The notes beneath the pieces were generated by a model. The model ran no database searches. It saw nothing but the letters and a program-made list of their open reading frames with translations, and was not told the origin of the DNA. DNA of 64,000 nucleotides, from assembly GCA_037389465.1 (NCBI GenBank), contig JAZARR010000230.1, positions 744,001 through 808,000 on the forward strand. The letters run 5' to 3'. The translations under genes were made by a program, and so were the position numbers. Shown in pieces: positions 33,301 through 45,811 of this stretch. Within the stretch, counting starts at the first letter, position 1, and each line of letters begins with the position of its first letter. The stretch comes from Baylisascaris procyonis (lineage: Eukaryota > Nematoda > Chromadorea > Rhabditida > Ascarididae).

Positions 33301-34709
33301 TGGAAAGGTGGTTGTCGTTCGCTTCATAAATCTATAATCCCCTTCCATAGGTGGAAAGGTGGTTGTCGTTCGCTTCATAAATCTATAATCCCCTTCCATA
33401 GGTGGAAAGGTGGTTGTCGTTCGCTTCATAAATCTATAATCCCCTTCCATAGGTGGAAAGGTGGTTGTCGTTCGCTTCATAAATCTATAATCCCCTTCCA
33501 TAGGTGGAAAGGTTGTTGTCGTTCGCTTCATAAATCTATAATCCCCTTCCATAGGTGGAAAGGTGGTTGTCGTTCGATTCATAAATCTATAATCCCCTTC
33601 CATAGGTGGAAAGGTGGTTGTCGTTCGCTTCATAAATCAATAATCCCCTTCCATAGGTGGAAAGGTGGTTGTCGTTCGATTCATAAATCTATAATCCCCT
33701 TCCATAGGTGGAAAGGTGGTTGTCGTTCGCTTCATAAATCTATAATCCCCTTCCATAGGTGGAAAGGTGGTTGTCGTTCGCTTCATAAATATATATTCCC
33801 TTCCATAAGTGGAAAGGTGGTTGTCGTTCGCTTCATAAATCTATAATCCCCTTCCATAGGTGGAAAGGTGGTTGTCGTTCGCTTCATAAATCTATAATCC
33901 CCTTCCATAGGTGGAAAGGTGGTTGTCGTTCGCTTCATAAATCTATAATCCCCTTCCATAGGTGGAAAGGTGGTTGTCGTTCAATTCATAAATCTATAAT
34001 CCCCTTCCATAGGTGGAAAGGTGGTTGTCGTTCGATTCATAAATCTATAATCCCCTTCCATAGGTGGAAAGGTGGTTGTCGTTCGCTTCATAAATCAATA
34101 ATCCCCTTCCATAGGTGGAAAGGTGGTTGTCGTTCGATTCATAAATCTATAATCCCCTTCCATAGGTGGAAAGGTGGTTGTCGTTCGATTCATAAATCTA
34201 TAATCCCCTTCCATAGGTGGGAAGGTGGTTGTCGTTCGCTTCATAAATCTATAATCCCCTTCCATAGGTGGAAAGGTGGTTGTCGTTCGATTCATAAATC
34301 TATAATCCCCTTCCATAGGTGGAAAGGTGGTTGTCGTTCGCTTCATAAATCTATAATCCCCTTCCATAGGTGGAAAGGTGGTTGTCGTTCGCTTCATAAA
34401 TCTATAATCCCCTTCCATAGGTGGAAAGGTGGTTGTCGTTCGCTTCATAAATCTATAATCCCCTTCCATAGGTGGAAAGGTGGTTGTCGTTCGCTTCATA
34501 AATCTATAATCCCCTTCCATAGGTGGAAAGGTGGTTGTCGTTCGCTTCATAAATCTATAATCCCCTTCCATAGGTGGAAAGGTGGTTGTCGTTCGCTTCA
34601 TAAATCTATAATCCCCTTCCATAGGTGGAAAGGTGGTTGTCGTTCGCTTCATAAATCTATAATCCCCTTCCATAGGTGGAAAGGTGGTTGTCGTTCGCTT
34701 CATAAATCT
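27319..34709. repeat. Intronic 51-bp minisatellite array, about 145 units, with higher-order structure
   Basis: The unit is 51 bp and contains CCTTCCATAGGTGGAAAGG, TTGTCGTTCG and TTCATAAATC. Units differ at a few recurrent positions (for example GATTCATAA for GCTTCATAA, GTTGTTG for GTGGTTG, AATCAATAA for AATCTATAA). A 50-bp variant carrying ATATATATTCCC recurs at 28531, 30060, 31844, 32659 and 33780, at distances of 51n minus 1. Because 51 is 17 codons and the unit lacks stops in some frames, long open frames appear on both strands (such as a 437-codon one from 27284). These are not genes. The array fills the intron between channel exons 27006-27113 and 34809-34897. Confidence 0.97.
28780..32345. 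repeat. Higher-order duplication of 35 units (1,784 bp) inside the minisatellite
   Basis: Variant units occur in the same order in two consecutive blocks offset by 1,784 bp. The 50-bp marker at 30060 recurs at 31844, the GGTGGGAAGG variant at about 29021 recurs at about 30804, and the 338-codon minus-strand frame at 28897-29913 recurs at 30681-31697. Shorter related blocks follow at about 32210, 33025 and 34095. The outer limits of the two blocks are approximate. Confidence 0.85.
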
Positions 34710-34808
34710 TTTGACTTATCTGCCAGATATCTCATAGGGATCCTTTGCATTTTGCATATTATTATTTGCAACCATCGTTATTTTCCATCAAATATGAAGA
34801 AATTACAG

Positions 34809-34897
34809 ACCTGTGCTATCAACGATTAACAGTTGGCAAAATATACGCGGGACTACTTATTCTGGAGAATTATAGAGCGAAGAAATCCGGCACTGAG
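34809..34897 (+). CDS. unc-2: Channel exon after the IQ region (copy 2)
   Basis: This exon is identical in protein to 315-403, with a silent first-codon difference (GAC for GAT). It follows the minisatellite and joins in frame to 27113. It ends before GTATTT, whereas copy 1 has GTATGT, a weaker donor here. Confidence 0.85.
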
Positions 34898-37800
34898 GTA
34901 TTTAATTCGTTTATGCTAGCATATTTCTTTGTGCTATACCTCTGTTATAACACATTTGATAACATGTCGTGTTAGAATATTGCTACGTTTAATTTCATAT
35001 GAATTTGATAAGAATTTCTTAAAAGGTGATAAGAAAACGCGTTGATAATTGGAGCAGTGATAATTGATAAAGATGCGTTGATAATAGAAAAAAGAATTAA
35101 CCTAGCAGTATGAAATAGAAATTTTATTTATTTTTTTCGGTTTAAAATTTCTTATCACTTATGTTAGTATCCCATATTTGAATTAGTTTCATCTTTCTAT
35201 GCCAACAAGCATTAATTTCCGTAAAGCGTCTTGCATATCATTGATAAGCGTTGGAATTCTATAATAATGCGTGAATGTGTGGATTTGATTATTTATGCGA
35301 ATGAAACTAGTGGATGAATTTTGCTTATTTTATTCCACTTAGAGATTCCATCCACTTATTATTTTTTATTGGCTATTTTATGAGGTTTTCTTTCATTCCA
35401 TTAATTAGCCTATTATTAGCAATAAATAGCCAATAAGCATTCACCTTCATAATATGTGCTAAGCCTTAGAGACTAATTTAAGATGAATGTAGCGTTCTGT
35501 GAAGGATAGGCGCATATCCCCCCACCTTCCTTTGTAATCCCCACACACTGGACAATGTAGAGTTGGAGCAGCCGCTTTCGAGATAACTTTTAGCTCTAGA
35601 ACTAGAGGAAGAGGTGGAGTTAAGTTGGCGATTCCAATTTATTCCACTGTATAGCATTTATAAAATTTGGTCAAAGTTCCCTTTTTCTAATGCGTACGGT
35701 TATTGTTAATTATTGTCAAATCTTCCATATCACCTACCACAATTGTTGTGTTTAAATTGAGTAGAGAATGTTCGAATGAAAACGGAGGGGAGAGGGGAGC
35801 GAGGAAGAGAGGAGGTGACAAAAAGAGCCCTAATCGAATAAACATTTTATTCTTCTGGTTTTGAGGTGTCATTTGCGTGCGCTTGTAAGCCAATGATATA
35901 AAATCATAGGGTATATGAAAGTAGCAATTTATATTGCTCGTTTAGAAATGCAAAAAAGAGCGGCTGAAATCCTTCGCAATTTTCATTGATCCATGTTTTT
36001 CAATATTCATTAGTGGCATTTAAATGCGATAGCCAATAAAACGTAGGTGGTCTATGCATGAAGACCCAATAAATTCGGCCTTAGATGCCAGCCAGCTGTT
36101 CGCATTATTGATTCGCATGGAATACCCTCATGTAATGCTGTGTGAAGATTACTATCTTTCTTTTGAGGCGGGAATCGGAGGGGAACCAAAGGCGTCAACA
36201 TTTCGGAATATTACACTTTTATGAGAGAAATAGAAGTGAACTCTCTGATCGGGGATTTTCCACTTTCGTTGATCGAAATAGAAAATTTTGCCTAAATCTG
36301 GATCCTGGATCGATGAAAAACGATAAGGAAAAATAAAAATTGAGGAAAAATTTATAAAAATTCATTCGAAGGAAAAAAAAGTATGATAGGAATTGAACTC
36401 CCTCCAATCCCCGCGCAACATTATCTCTTCATGCATTCGTTTAGCAGCTAATATCTTTGCAATGCAACTGGCGTGCACAGATCGTCTACGTTTTGTTGGT
36501 TTTCATTTTATTTTCAAGTGAAAATTGCCATTCATTTTTCTTTGTGGTGATTATCAAATTATCCTTTGCCTTAGGACTGAATTGAATTAAATTTTTTAAT
36601 ATTTGACTTAAAATTTGAAATATTTTAATTTAAATAAATTTAAGTGATGAATTAAATTCAGAACTTTATTTATTTATTTTTTAAAGAAATTTACTTCTCT
36701 CATTGAATATGTTTGATTTTATTTGAATTGGATTATGCCGCTCTTGTTTTAGTTCTTAGGGAATTATATGATATGGGAGATATGCGGATTTTGGGTATCT
36801 TTCACATCAAGTTTTCCAAATCTTAACATTTGGGATTTCTAATCTTCTTTCTATCTCATCTGCTCATAAGCACCTCTCTTCCCCCCTCCCCTTTCCTTCA
36901 GAAACGAAAAAAACATCCTTCGTCGCAAAATATTTGAATACATCAAAAGAATTTAGTGGTAGCGAATTTCAGTTGGAATTGAAAAAGCGGCAACGTGCCG
37001 CTATGCTTCTAATGAGGCGTCGGAACGCGTTTTTAAGAGCGAGCATCAGCGAAGACAGAGATGAGGTTATCTGTATCCATCTAGCTTAGTCTTACTTTTA
37101 TCATCTCCACTTTTCACCTTCAACTTTTCCTTTCACGAACACCTTTACCCATTTTTACCCATCGATCCTTGTTTTCCCGTCGATCCTTGCTTCATATCAC
37201 CGCTCTCCTCTAAGAAATCATATTTTATTAGTGCTATTATTCGTAATTATTGAATTAGGCATGCGGATAGAAAAATTCCCAGCACTCGGGTATTCTTTTA
37301 AAGGTCGTACACCTTTTATTACGACTGATCTTTATTTAAATGTTTCAGTAAACGTATAATCGGGAAATTGGGGCTTTCTTGAAAATGCTTAGGTATCGGC
37401 CATCGTTTTATCCACTCTTTTTTGAGGAGTAATCTTCAACGTTTCGTAGCGCTTCCCATTCATTGGGAACACAGTTAGAAGTGTGCGCTTGCTACTCGGC
37501 GTTCTACAAAATCTTTGCTGTAGAAAAGAACATCTAGAGCATGACAACAATATTTGAGATAGGCAATCTAAGTGATTTACTAATTTCCCGTATATTATTT
37601 TTCTATAATCGTATTCATATAACATCGTTACGTCATTTATTCTGATTTTTTTTTTAAGTAACCAAATTTGGGAAAAGAGTGCATTTTTGTCATTGAAAAG
37701 AGTACATTAAAAATTCGGGTGGCGGAGTCGAATAACCAATATATCGGATGATTTCGCTGATATTCACTTCTGGTTATTTTCCCAAATTCCTTTTCAAGAA

Positions 37801-39140
37801 CTGCTAGAAAAAAGTTGGTCATTTAATATTATAGGCATAAAAGTATAGCTAACCTACTAAGCATCGACAATCACTTCCGCTGATTTTGCATTTAGTCATC
37901 TCTTCAGAAACTGGAAGCTCTTAGACGGAGGAGGGAGGGGGTAGGGGAGGAAGGGGATAATCTCGAAAAGTTCACAAATTCTTTCAAATAAAATTTGTTC
38001 GAAAAAGGTGGCATCAAAAATTTTGAAACCTTCTAAAATACAAGGGGGGGAGGTTGGCTTGAGCAGGAGTAGGTAGATACATAAGTAGAGCATGCAGAAG
38101 ATCACCCTCACTCTCGATTCAGTGTTCGATCTAAGCGGGTAAACGTTTTGTTGGGTTTAAATATTCGATCAAACGTCTTGGCTTTGTTTGCACTACCTAC
38201 TGTTGTTACAAAAGAATTAATCAATACAAAGTGGGCAAATACAAATGCCCATAGAAGCGAAAGATGAGTTAGTGATGCAATTGCTGTTCCATCATACCAT
38301 CAAGTGCTTGTTTATTCATCTGATGAATTTCTTGAAAAACGAATGAAGCCTTTGAGTTGAAACTTTCGTTCATTGTTGATTTTCACTTTTTTTTTTCAGT
38401 TGCAATTTTTAGTTAGATATGGAGTTTTGATTTTAATCTGAGTTTTTTTTCATTTCTCAAATTTCTGTTCCAGTGTAATTTATCGCAGTTTACAATTCGT
38501 AGTTTAAGATTTAATTAAATGCGATCAATTAGTAGCCTTATTAAATTTTATTTAAGCTTTATTTCTTTTTTTTTCCTCCACTATTTTCTCATTTCTATTT
38601 CATTTCTTCGCTTTTTATTCACTCTCACTCTTTCTTTTAAAGTTTTCTCTAACAAAGTTTCATATTGCATGTAAATTGGATTTTTTTTTCAGCGCTTCCG
38701 GTAAGAAATTTCCTCAAAAATCTTTTTTATTATTATTTTTATCATTTTCTGTATTTCTAATTAAGTTCCAATTTTTGTTCAATTTATGATGTGTTGAAAT
38801 GTATTATTATTATTCAACGATTCATCGTAGCACTTTTATTTGTATAATAGAAGTGCCGAATAAACAATTGAATATATTTGAGAGATATCGTTTAGATTAG
38901 TATTTGCTAAAAGGTTATATTTAAATGTGAAGTTTATTAAATACTTAAATATGAAGTGTATTTATTATAAGTATCGAATTTAGAATAGATAATATTTCAA
39001 AACTAAACACAAATTTGCATGTGTCGACGGTTGTGGTGTGCCTCATTCTTTGTTTTGATCAATCCGTTGTTGTTGTTTGTATACTCAATTAAGTGAGGAA
39101 TTTCGTCCGCCTTTCCATTGTCATGAGGAGAACATTAGTC
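34898..39140. other. Channel intron, copy 2; no gene seen
   Basis: This repeats 404-4660 of copy 1 with scattered substitutions and small indels. For example, a few bases are lost near 36830, and T-run lengths differ. No exon or RNA gene is seen. Confidence 0.7.
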
Positions 39141-40415
39141 GATAGGCTTTTGCTTAGGCTTAGGTTTGTGCTAAGGCTTAGGCTCAGGCTTAGGCTTAAT
39201 CTTAGGCTTGGGCTTAGGCTTAGGCTTCGCTTAGGCTACCGATAGGTAGCATTCGAATTTTTCTTCCAAAATCTTTTGTCACCTTCTCCTTCGTCTCCTC
39301 CTCCCCTCCCTTTGCGACTCCCTTCTCTTGCTCATCTCCCTGTAACGACCACCATGTCATCTTGTGACGATTGTTGCTTGCGCTTAGGCTTAGGCTTACA
39401 TATGCGCTTAGGCTTAGGCTTGAATGCAGGCTTAGGCTTAGGCTTAGGCTTAAGCTTAGGCTTAAGTTTATTCTTGGGCTTAGGCTAATCTAAAGCTTAG
39501 GCTTAGGCTTAAGTTTAGGCTTGGGCTTGGGCTTAGGCTTAGGCTTAGGCGTAGGCTTACGCTTAGGCTTAGGCTTAAACTTAGGCTTGGGTTGGGCTAC
39601 CGATAGGTAGCATTCCAATTTTTCTTCCAAAATGTTTTCTGACCTTCTCCTTCGTCTCCTCTTCCCCTCCCTTTCCGAGTCTTTTCTCTTGCTTATCTCC
39701 CTGTGACGACCACCATATCATCTTGTAACGATTGTTGCCTGCGCTTAGGCTTAGGTTTGGGTATATGTTTAGGCTTTTTCTTAGGCCAAGGCTTGCCTAC
39801 TCTTAATCTTAGGCGTAGCCTTAGGCTTAAACTCAGTCTTAGATTTGGAATTACCCTTAGGGCTTACGCTTAGGGCTTAGGCTTGGGCTTAGGCTAAGGC
39901 TTAGGCTTAGACTTAGGCTTAATCTTATTCTTAAGTTTATTCTTAGGCTTAGGCTAATCTTAAGCTTAGGCTTATGCTTAAGTTTAATCTTAGGCTTGGG
40001 CTTAGGCTAAGGCTTAGGCTTAGGCCTAGGCTTAAGTTTAAGCTCAGGCTTAGGCTAATCTTAAGCTTAGGCTTAGACTTAGGCTTTGGCTTACGCTTAC
40101 GCTTAGGCTTAGGCTTAGGCTTAGGCTTAAGTATACTTAGGCTTAGGCTTAAGTTTAGGCTCAGGCTTAGGCTAATCTTAGGATTAGTCTTAAGCTTAGG
40201 CTTAAGTTTAGGCTTAGGTTTAGGCTAATCTTAAGCTTATCCTTAAGCTTGGGCTTAGTCTTAGGCTTATGCTTAGGCTTAGGCCTAGGCTTACTCTTAT
40301 GCTTAGGCTTAGGCTTATGCTTAGGCTTAAGTTTAGGCTTAGGCTTGTGCTTAGACTTAAGTTTAAGTTTAAGTTTAGCTTACGCTTAGGCTTATGATTA
40401 GGCTACCGATAGGTA
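39140..40415 (+). repeat. Interstitial telomeric repeat block, copy 2
   Basis: This is the copy-2 counterpart of 4661-5910, with the same two spacer boxes that open with GCTACCGATAGGTAGC (about 39234 and 39596). Hexamer number differs locally: extra repeats lie near 39150-39195, a stretch near 39880 is shorter, and there are extra hexamers near 40098-40130. This is replication-slippage-type change since the duplication. Confidence 0.92.
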
Positions 40416-40793
40416 CTCTTTCGACTTAGATGATGCGACAATTTTGACATAATAAGCAATTTTTAGTGTTATTAAATTTCTCAGCAATTCTCCTACTGAT
40501 GATTTTCTATTCGCTTATGGGAAAAGGTTGCGTTTAGTTTTTAGAGTTTTATATTGTTAGCTTATATGGTATACGAATAAAGAATCTGAAAAAATGTTGA
40601 AACGGTCATTAATTTGCTGCTGTAACTTTAATTTTTTTTACAAATTTGTTGTTGTTGTTCTTATGTTTTTGTTTTTGTTTTTGTTTTTTTAAAGATGCAG
40701 TTATAGCGTTGCTGGTTTGATGCCTCATATCTATAACAAAAAATATTTCTAATTTTATTGATGTAACGATTAAGATTATCCAAATATTTTCAG

Positions 40794-40921
40794 CGACCTT
40801 ATTCGTTATTTTCAACACTAGTCGATACGATTAAAGCGGCAAAAAGTTCCGATAGTATCGAAAGGGAAAATCAAACACCGGATCAACATGCGAATCGACA
40901 ACAGCGTCCTTTACCCGCACC
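40794..40921 (+). CDS. unc-2: Channel tail exon (copy 2)
   Basis: This exon has the same length (128 nt), splice sites and reading frame as 6288-6415. It is preserved, but lies in a copy whose downstream exons no longer join in frame. Confidence 0.7.
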
Positions 40922-42009
40922 GTTAGTTCTTTTTTTCCCGAAATATATTTTTAGCGTATTTTTACGTAGGATGAAATATTTGTTCCCAGCAATACTCTGT
41001 AGGATTTTGAGAGCAAGTACGACGAGTCATAGGTGAACTGTTTATTCGGGGAATGCATTAGGGTGGCGTGTGTACCCACCCCCAATGTAGGTCACTGGAT
41101 AAGGACTGGCTTCAATAGCGAGTTGATGCGAATGAAAAAGAATTGCGAATGATGAGCACACTCACCTCGGACGTTATAGTAGAGGCGCTGCTCTGCTTAC
41201 GAGGGGGGAAGGGGGGGGTGGTTATAGAGAGGGAGAGGGTGGAGGAGAGAGGAAGCAGTTATTCGGCAATTAGTGATACTAGGTCTTTGATTGACTGTGT
41301 TCCTTGTTCTAAAAACGGAATACAACCGTGTCGTTTGGTTATTTGGTAGGAGTTGATGTAATATGATTTATGAACGATAAAAAGGCACAAAGATTGTTGG
41401 TTTATTGGAATAAAGGGAGGAGAGGGAGGTTATTAATAACCACTTACGTTTTTACTGTTCGATTAGGCTTCATGAATCTCCGCATTGTATCGTCCAAAGT
41501 CTATCAATTAGGCTTGAGATTCGCTTTGAACTTTGCACAAGAAGTGGTATCGTGCTCTATAATCACATACACGAACATCATGACTCACTCGTAAACGGAA
41601 TCAGATGCCGTTCAAATAAAGCTGAAACTATGGAGTTTCATTGATAAAGTTACGAGCATTTTTGCTAGAACATAAGCGTCTACTCTTCGAGACGCAGTCA
41701 GCTGTAGAACGAGAAGCTGCACCTGTCGTAACCTAGAGCTAACTTTTGCAACATCGTGAACTACCTCATGACCTATTTTGAGTTTTACGTTTTTAGTAGC
41801 GTTACTGGCTACGCATGTTTCTCCAGATAATTAATTGAACCATTAAGTGATATTCGCGATATTACCACCGACGCAACACAATGCTATTTCGCAATAAAGC
41901 ACAGCGCGTCGGTTGCAAAATTTGGGAGAGTGCCAACAAGTGCGTTATTTTATTCAAATTTACTTCTGTTTATTTTATGCTTTAAATTTCTAAAATTTTC
42001 TATTTGCAG

Positions 42010-42091
42010 TGAAAAAATGAGTGCCACTCGTCGTTTGTCGGATATGTTCTCAAGAATACGTACCCGCGATGTGAATGTCAACGTCGGCCAG
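42010..42091 (+). CDS. unc-2: Channel tail exon, basic segment (copy 2)
   Basis: The exon is identical in layout to 7534-7615. It leaves in phase 0. The next available exon (42546) needs phase 1, because the three exons that lay between them in copy 1 are deleted. Confidence 0.7.
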
Positions 42092-42545
42092 GTAATTTCT
42101 TCGTTGATTTTTAATTTCATTTCATTTTAGTAGCGGAACGTAGAAAGGTTTTCGACAATATGAGTAATTAGATAATTTATAGTATTTGCTGATGCAAAAG
42201 AATAGAAAAAATTGAGATGACAGCTGTGAAGATAGAAGCAAATATACTTAAAAGATATCAAACACTTCGCCGTGAAAGTCGTGCAAATTTTTCAAGAAAT
42301 TCCATTTTTTTTTCTCGTAAGATGCACAAACCCACTTGTACAAAAAATTTGGAGCAGCATTCTTGCATGTGTGGGAGATAGGTGCAGTTAAAACTTGTTC
42401 GCATATCGCCGTTGCCCTACTTCATATGATAGTCTTGGGTATGATAGTCTTATTCTGCTTACCGCGCCATATAGGTAGTCGTCTCTTTCATCAAATAGGC
42501 ATATATTTAAAGTTGGTTGAGTATAATTTCAACATTTTATTTTAG

Positions 42546-43072
42546 GAACACCTTCTCCACAAGCGCTTAGTGAAGAGGAAGAACCAATGCCAAGTTCAGT
42601 ACGACAACGACGCCTACCTCTGATAGGCTCAATGCCACTTGCCTCCATGCTCTCACCGAACAGGAATGATTACTATCCCATTCCAGTTGTCAGTCCTCGT
42701 TCCACTTATTCTAATTATCACACACCGCATGGAGGACCATTGCCTACCTACTATACGCCTCCTACTGAAATTCCTTCGCCGTCCCCTGCGTCGGCAGCCG
42801 ACTTTCAAATGTATGGTCCAAGTGCTTGTGGCTCACGATTGTCACCAGGATACAGGCGACCAGGATACTCGAGTAACGGTCCTCCATTTGCCGTACCGTC
42901 AACAAGTGGAACACGTGGCGCATCAACGATGGTCTATTCGGGTGGAGTGACTGCGAATACATCACGCGATATGGGTTGTGGTGCCCATACACGTGTGATT
43001 CAAGCGCAACCCGGAAATATACCACTCAGTGACTCGGAGAATGAGGACGAACCGAAATGGGCAATCGTTTAA
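42546..43072 (+). pseudogene. unc-2: Channel terminal exon (copy 2), out of frame with its upstream exon
   Basis: The exon keeps the full open frame to TAA at 43070-43072 and the WAIV end. Joined directly to 42091, the frame shifts and meets TGA after about 25 codons (at GACGCCTACCTCTGA near 42620). About seven residues differ from copy 1 (for example E to D, S to I, Y to C and P to A). Confidence 0.75.
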
Positions 43073-45811
43073 ATCAAGTGCCGACACGGAGGTATCGTCG
43101 TCTTTCTTGAAAAGGCCTTAAGATTACTGTGTTCACCATACACATCCAGGCACGATTTATTGTTTCTATGTATGCATTCCAACTAGTGTTGTGCAGGGAC
43201 AATGATGTTTCTTTTTTTTGAGGGGGGGGAGAGATGGGCGGAAGTGAGGTAAATGAAGGTATTGAAGGATCGTTCACTCCATCGGAGATCTGAGAAAAGT
43301 CGAAGTCAGTTCCCATGTCCTTCATACTGGAATTTTCCACAAATTTAATGGGAAATGAGAGGCAATGTGAAAAGTGTTCGATTTCCTGGAGAAGATTTAT
43401 TTCCAAATAGGGGAATAAGAATGCATTGAGATGAATTTTCAATTATGCGATAAGCTCAAATCTAGCAAGAACATCCGGATATCTATCCTGCACAACACAT
43501 CAATTTCAACTACATCAATTAAGATATTTTCACATTCGAAAAACTGCCATAATATCCGCATGTCTCGTAGTTTCGATGACTGCTCTCTCTCTATTCTTTC
43601 TTTCTCATATAATATCGAAAATCTTGTGCCAAATGTGTTCTATAATCAAATTGCTTATAGTCTATAAACTCATTGATGAAGCATTAAAGTCTTCATATTG
43701 AATTTATTATTATACGATCGATGTTTGTCTTTAAATAATCTCTAATAATTTCATCAAAGCATTCCTAATTAACGCCAAATAATTTTTTTTCTTTTATTTG
43801 GGTACCTCATCATGCAATTCTATCGATGTGTGCATTAAATAATGCTCGTTAATGCTCTTTTATAATCGATTTATTGTCGATTACTGAAAGAATTTTTGTA
43901 TTGTTGAGCTTCCGTTTACGGTGCGATATGCTAATTTCCCATTTCAGTGGATGTATCGTTGTGCATTTTGCATATGAATATTTTATGTATGCTCTTCCTC
44001 GAGTTTTTTTTTTCTTTTTTTTTTAAATCTTTATTTGGCTATTTTAGGAAAACCGATAGAGAGGATTGATTCTATTTTTAGCCTTATTGTTTCTATATAC
44101 GTTGAATTTCTTATCAGCCGCTGATAGGAACTGATTATTTCTATAATTGGGCGCTATTTTGTGGGACAATTAAATTGGAGCCCTTATTTTTGAGTAATAG
44201 ATGAGAGCGCTATGCGATGAGCTATAATAGAGTTAAATGGGCCGTAATATGAGTGTCTTTAAAAGTTATCAGTGAAGTTAAACCATTAATCAAATGCTTC
44301 ATTAGTTACTTAAGCGATTGCTTTCGAGTTAAAAAGTCACTGATATTAGTGGGAAATTGTCGCATTATGATTTTCATATCGCTCATTTGATTTCGCCATC
44401 AAATTTCATTCTTCTTGACCTCTATTATAAAACGTAATGCGCATAGAAGCAAAAACTCAGAAAAGATATCTAAGGGTGATATGCCAAAAAATTGTTTAGA
44501 ATGGTGAAATTCGGTGGAGAAATGCAATCGTTAGTTGATGGGAAAGTGGATTTGGAATTGATACGTTTGCTCAATGAAGCAAGTTGTTGAGATTTTGGCA
44601 AATTTATGAACTTTCTCACTTTGGCCAAATTCATTGCGAAAATAACAACGAATGCCTTTGTGATCATCAACTAGCATGATAGTAAAGGAAGATGAATAAG
44701 TTGGTCGGGTAAGCACCCGAAATTTTAGCTATGAGAGGGTCAAATTTCCAATGAAAAAGAAAATAAATATCTAAAAATTTTATGGGAACTTTACCTCGTT
44801 CCGCCTGTTCTTCCAATTTTTCCAATCCTGGAAGAATCCTGTAATTGTGATTCTGCTGTTTGTTTGAACTGGTTTTAAGAGAGAATATTGTTGTTGTACA
44901 TTTCTAAAATTCAATGTGGTGGTAACAGTTGTTACGTTGCGGCTAGGCTAGGAACATCGCATCGCATATTTCTATACTATGAAACATGCAAACGCTACTT
45001 TGAATTTAATCATTTATGGGTATTTTGTTGCATTCTCCGCGTTGAAGATTTTTTCAGAGATATTGATAAGGAACATCTAAATTGATAAGAATATTGTTTT
45101 GGAGGGTTTCATAAGAGAGCATTTCTCTTTCTTTTTTTTTTTGAGTGAAATAACCGCTTTTTTTTCAAATGAAATATTGAATTATTTCGGGGAGAATACC
45201 AGAAAGTGAAAAAAAAAATCCTGAAGACTATTATTTATAGGAATTTTATTTATTTTTTTGCAATTGTTAGATTTTTTTGCGAAGCCGTCTTTTTTTTTGA
45301 GTTTATATTGCTGTAACGTTTTGAACAAAATCAGAGAATTTTTTGGAAAGTATTTTTGAGTTTATGCGAATTACATAGATATCTAGTGGAAGTAGAACAA
45401 AACGAAAAAGTCTTTTTACAAGGATTGACAAAATATGCGCTATTGTACTGCTTTTACCCGAGCAACCTATTTTATAAGTGATCAATCGATAATAAAATAT
45501 TCGTTGATGCGCTTTCGTATTTTAGGCGACTCGACCATTGAGGCTTAAATCCTCTATGACAATTCCTCTTGCTTGACCACCAGATTGGTATTTGCAGATA
45601 TTTGCAATTTTTTGCCGCGCTGATTGGTCAAAAAAAATGGCATAGAGGGCTCGTTTTATGATGCAAATCATATCATTCATACTTTCCGATCGCTTCGTGA
45701 TATCACAATGGTCTTTACAAACGCCAGTTTGCCCGTTATTTAATAGCGTTATTTTTTTTCCTAAGGCGCATCACTGCGGCTATTTTTTTTTTTTTACAAT
45801 TAGGCAACAAT
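43073..45811. other. Channel 3' flank, copy 2
   Basis: This is the counterpart of 13940-16670, almost unchanged. It ends at an abrupt change at about 45811, where sequence switches to a P5CR exon-1 fragment. No gene is seen. Confidence 0.6.

Larger units (their letters stand above)
21258..43072 (+). pseudogene. unc-2: Cav2-type calcium channel, 3' half, duplicated and decayed (copy 2)
   Basis: Eleven exons of the channel are recognisable: 21258-21349, 22033-22221, 24092-24226, 24700-24864, 25469-25579, 25950-26150, 27006-27113, 34809-34897, 40794-40921, 42010-42091 and 42546-43072. They cover domain III from S4, the III-IV linker, domain IV to S4, a post-IQ segment and the tail. Domains I, II and III S1-S3 are not upstream because the segment starts at a duplication breakpoint. 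Pore-loop exons of domains III and IV, IV S5-S6 and the IQ motif are not found. Joining 26150 to 27006, or 42091 to 42546, breaks the frame. I infer a non-functional partial duplicate. A chimeric transcript or assembly loss of exons remains possible. Confidence 0.8.

Noticed and set aside
27319..34709. CRISPR-like array
   Set aside because: Repeats are contiguous without unique spacers, and the genome is eukaryotic.
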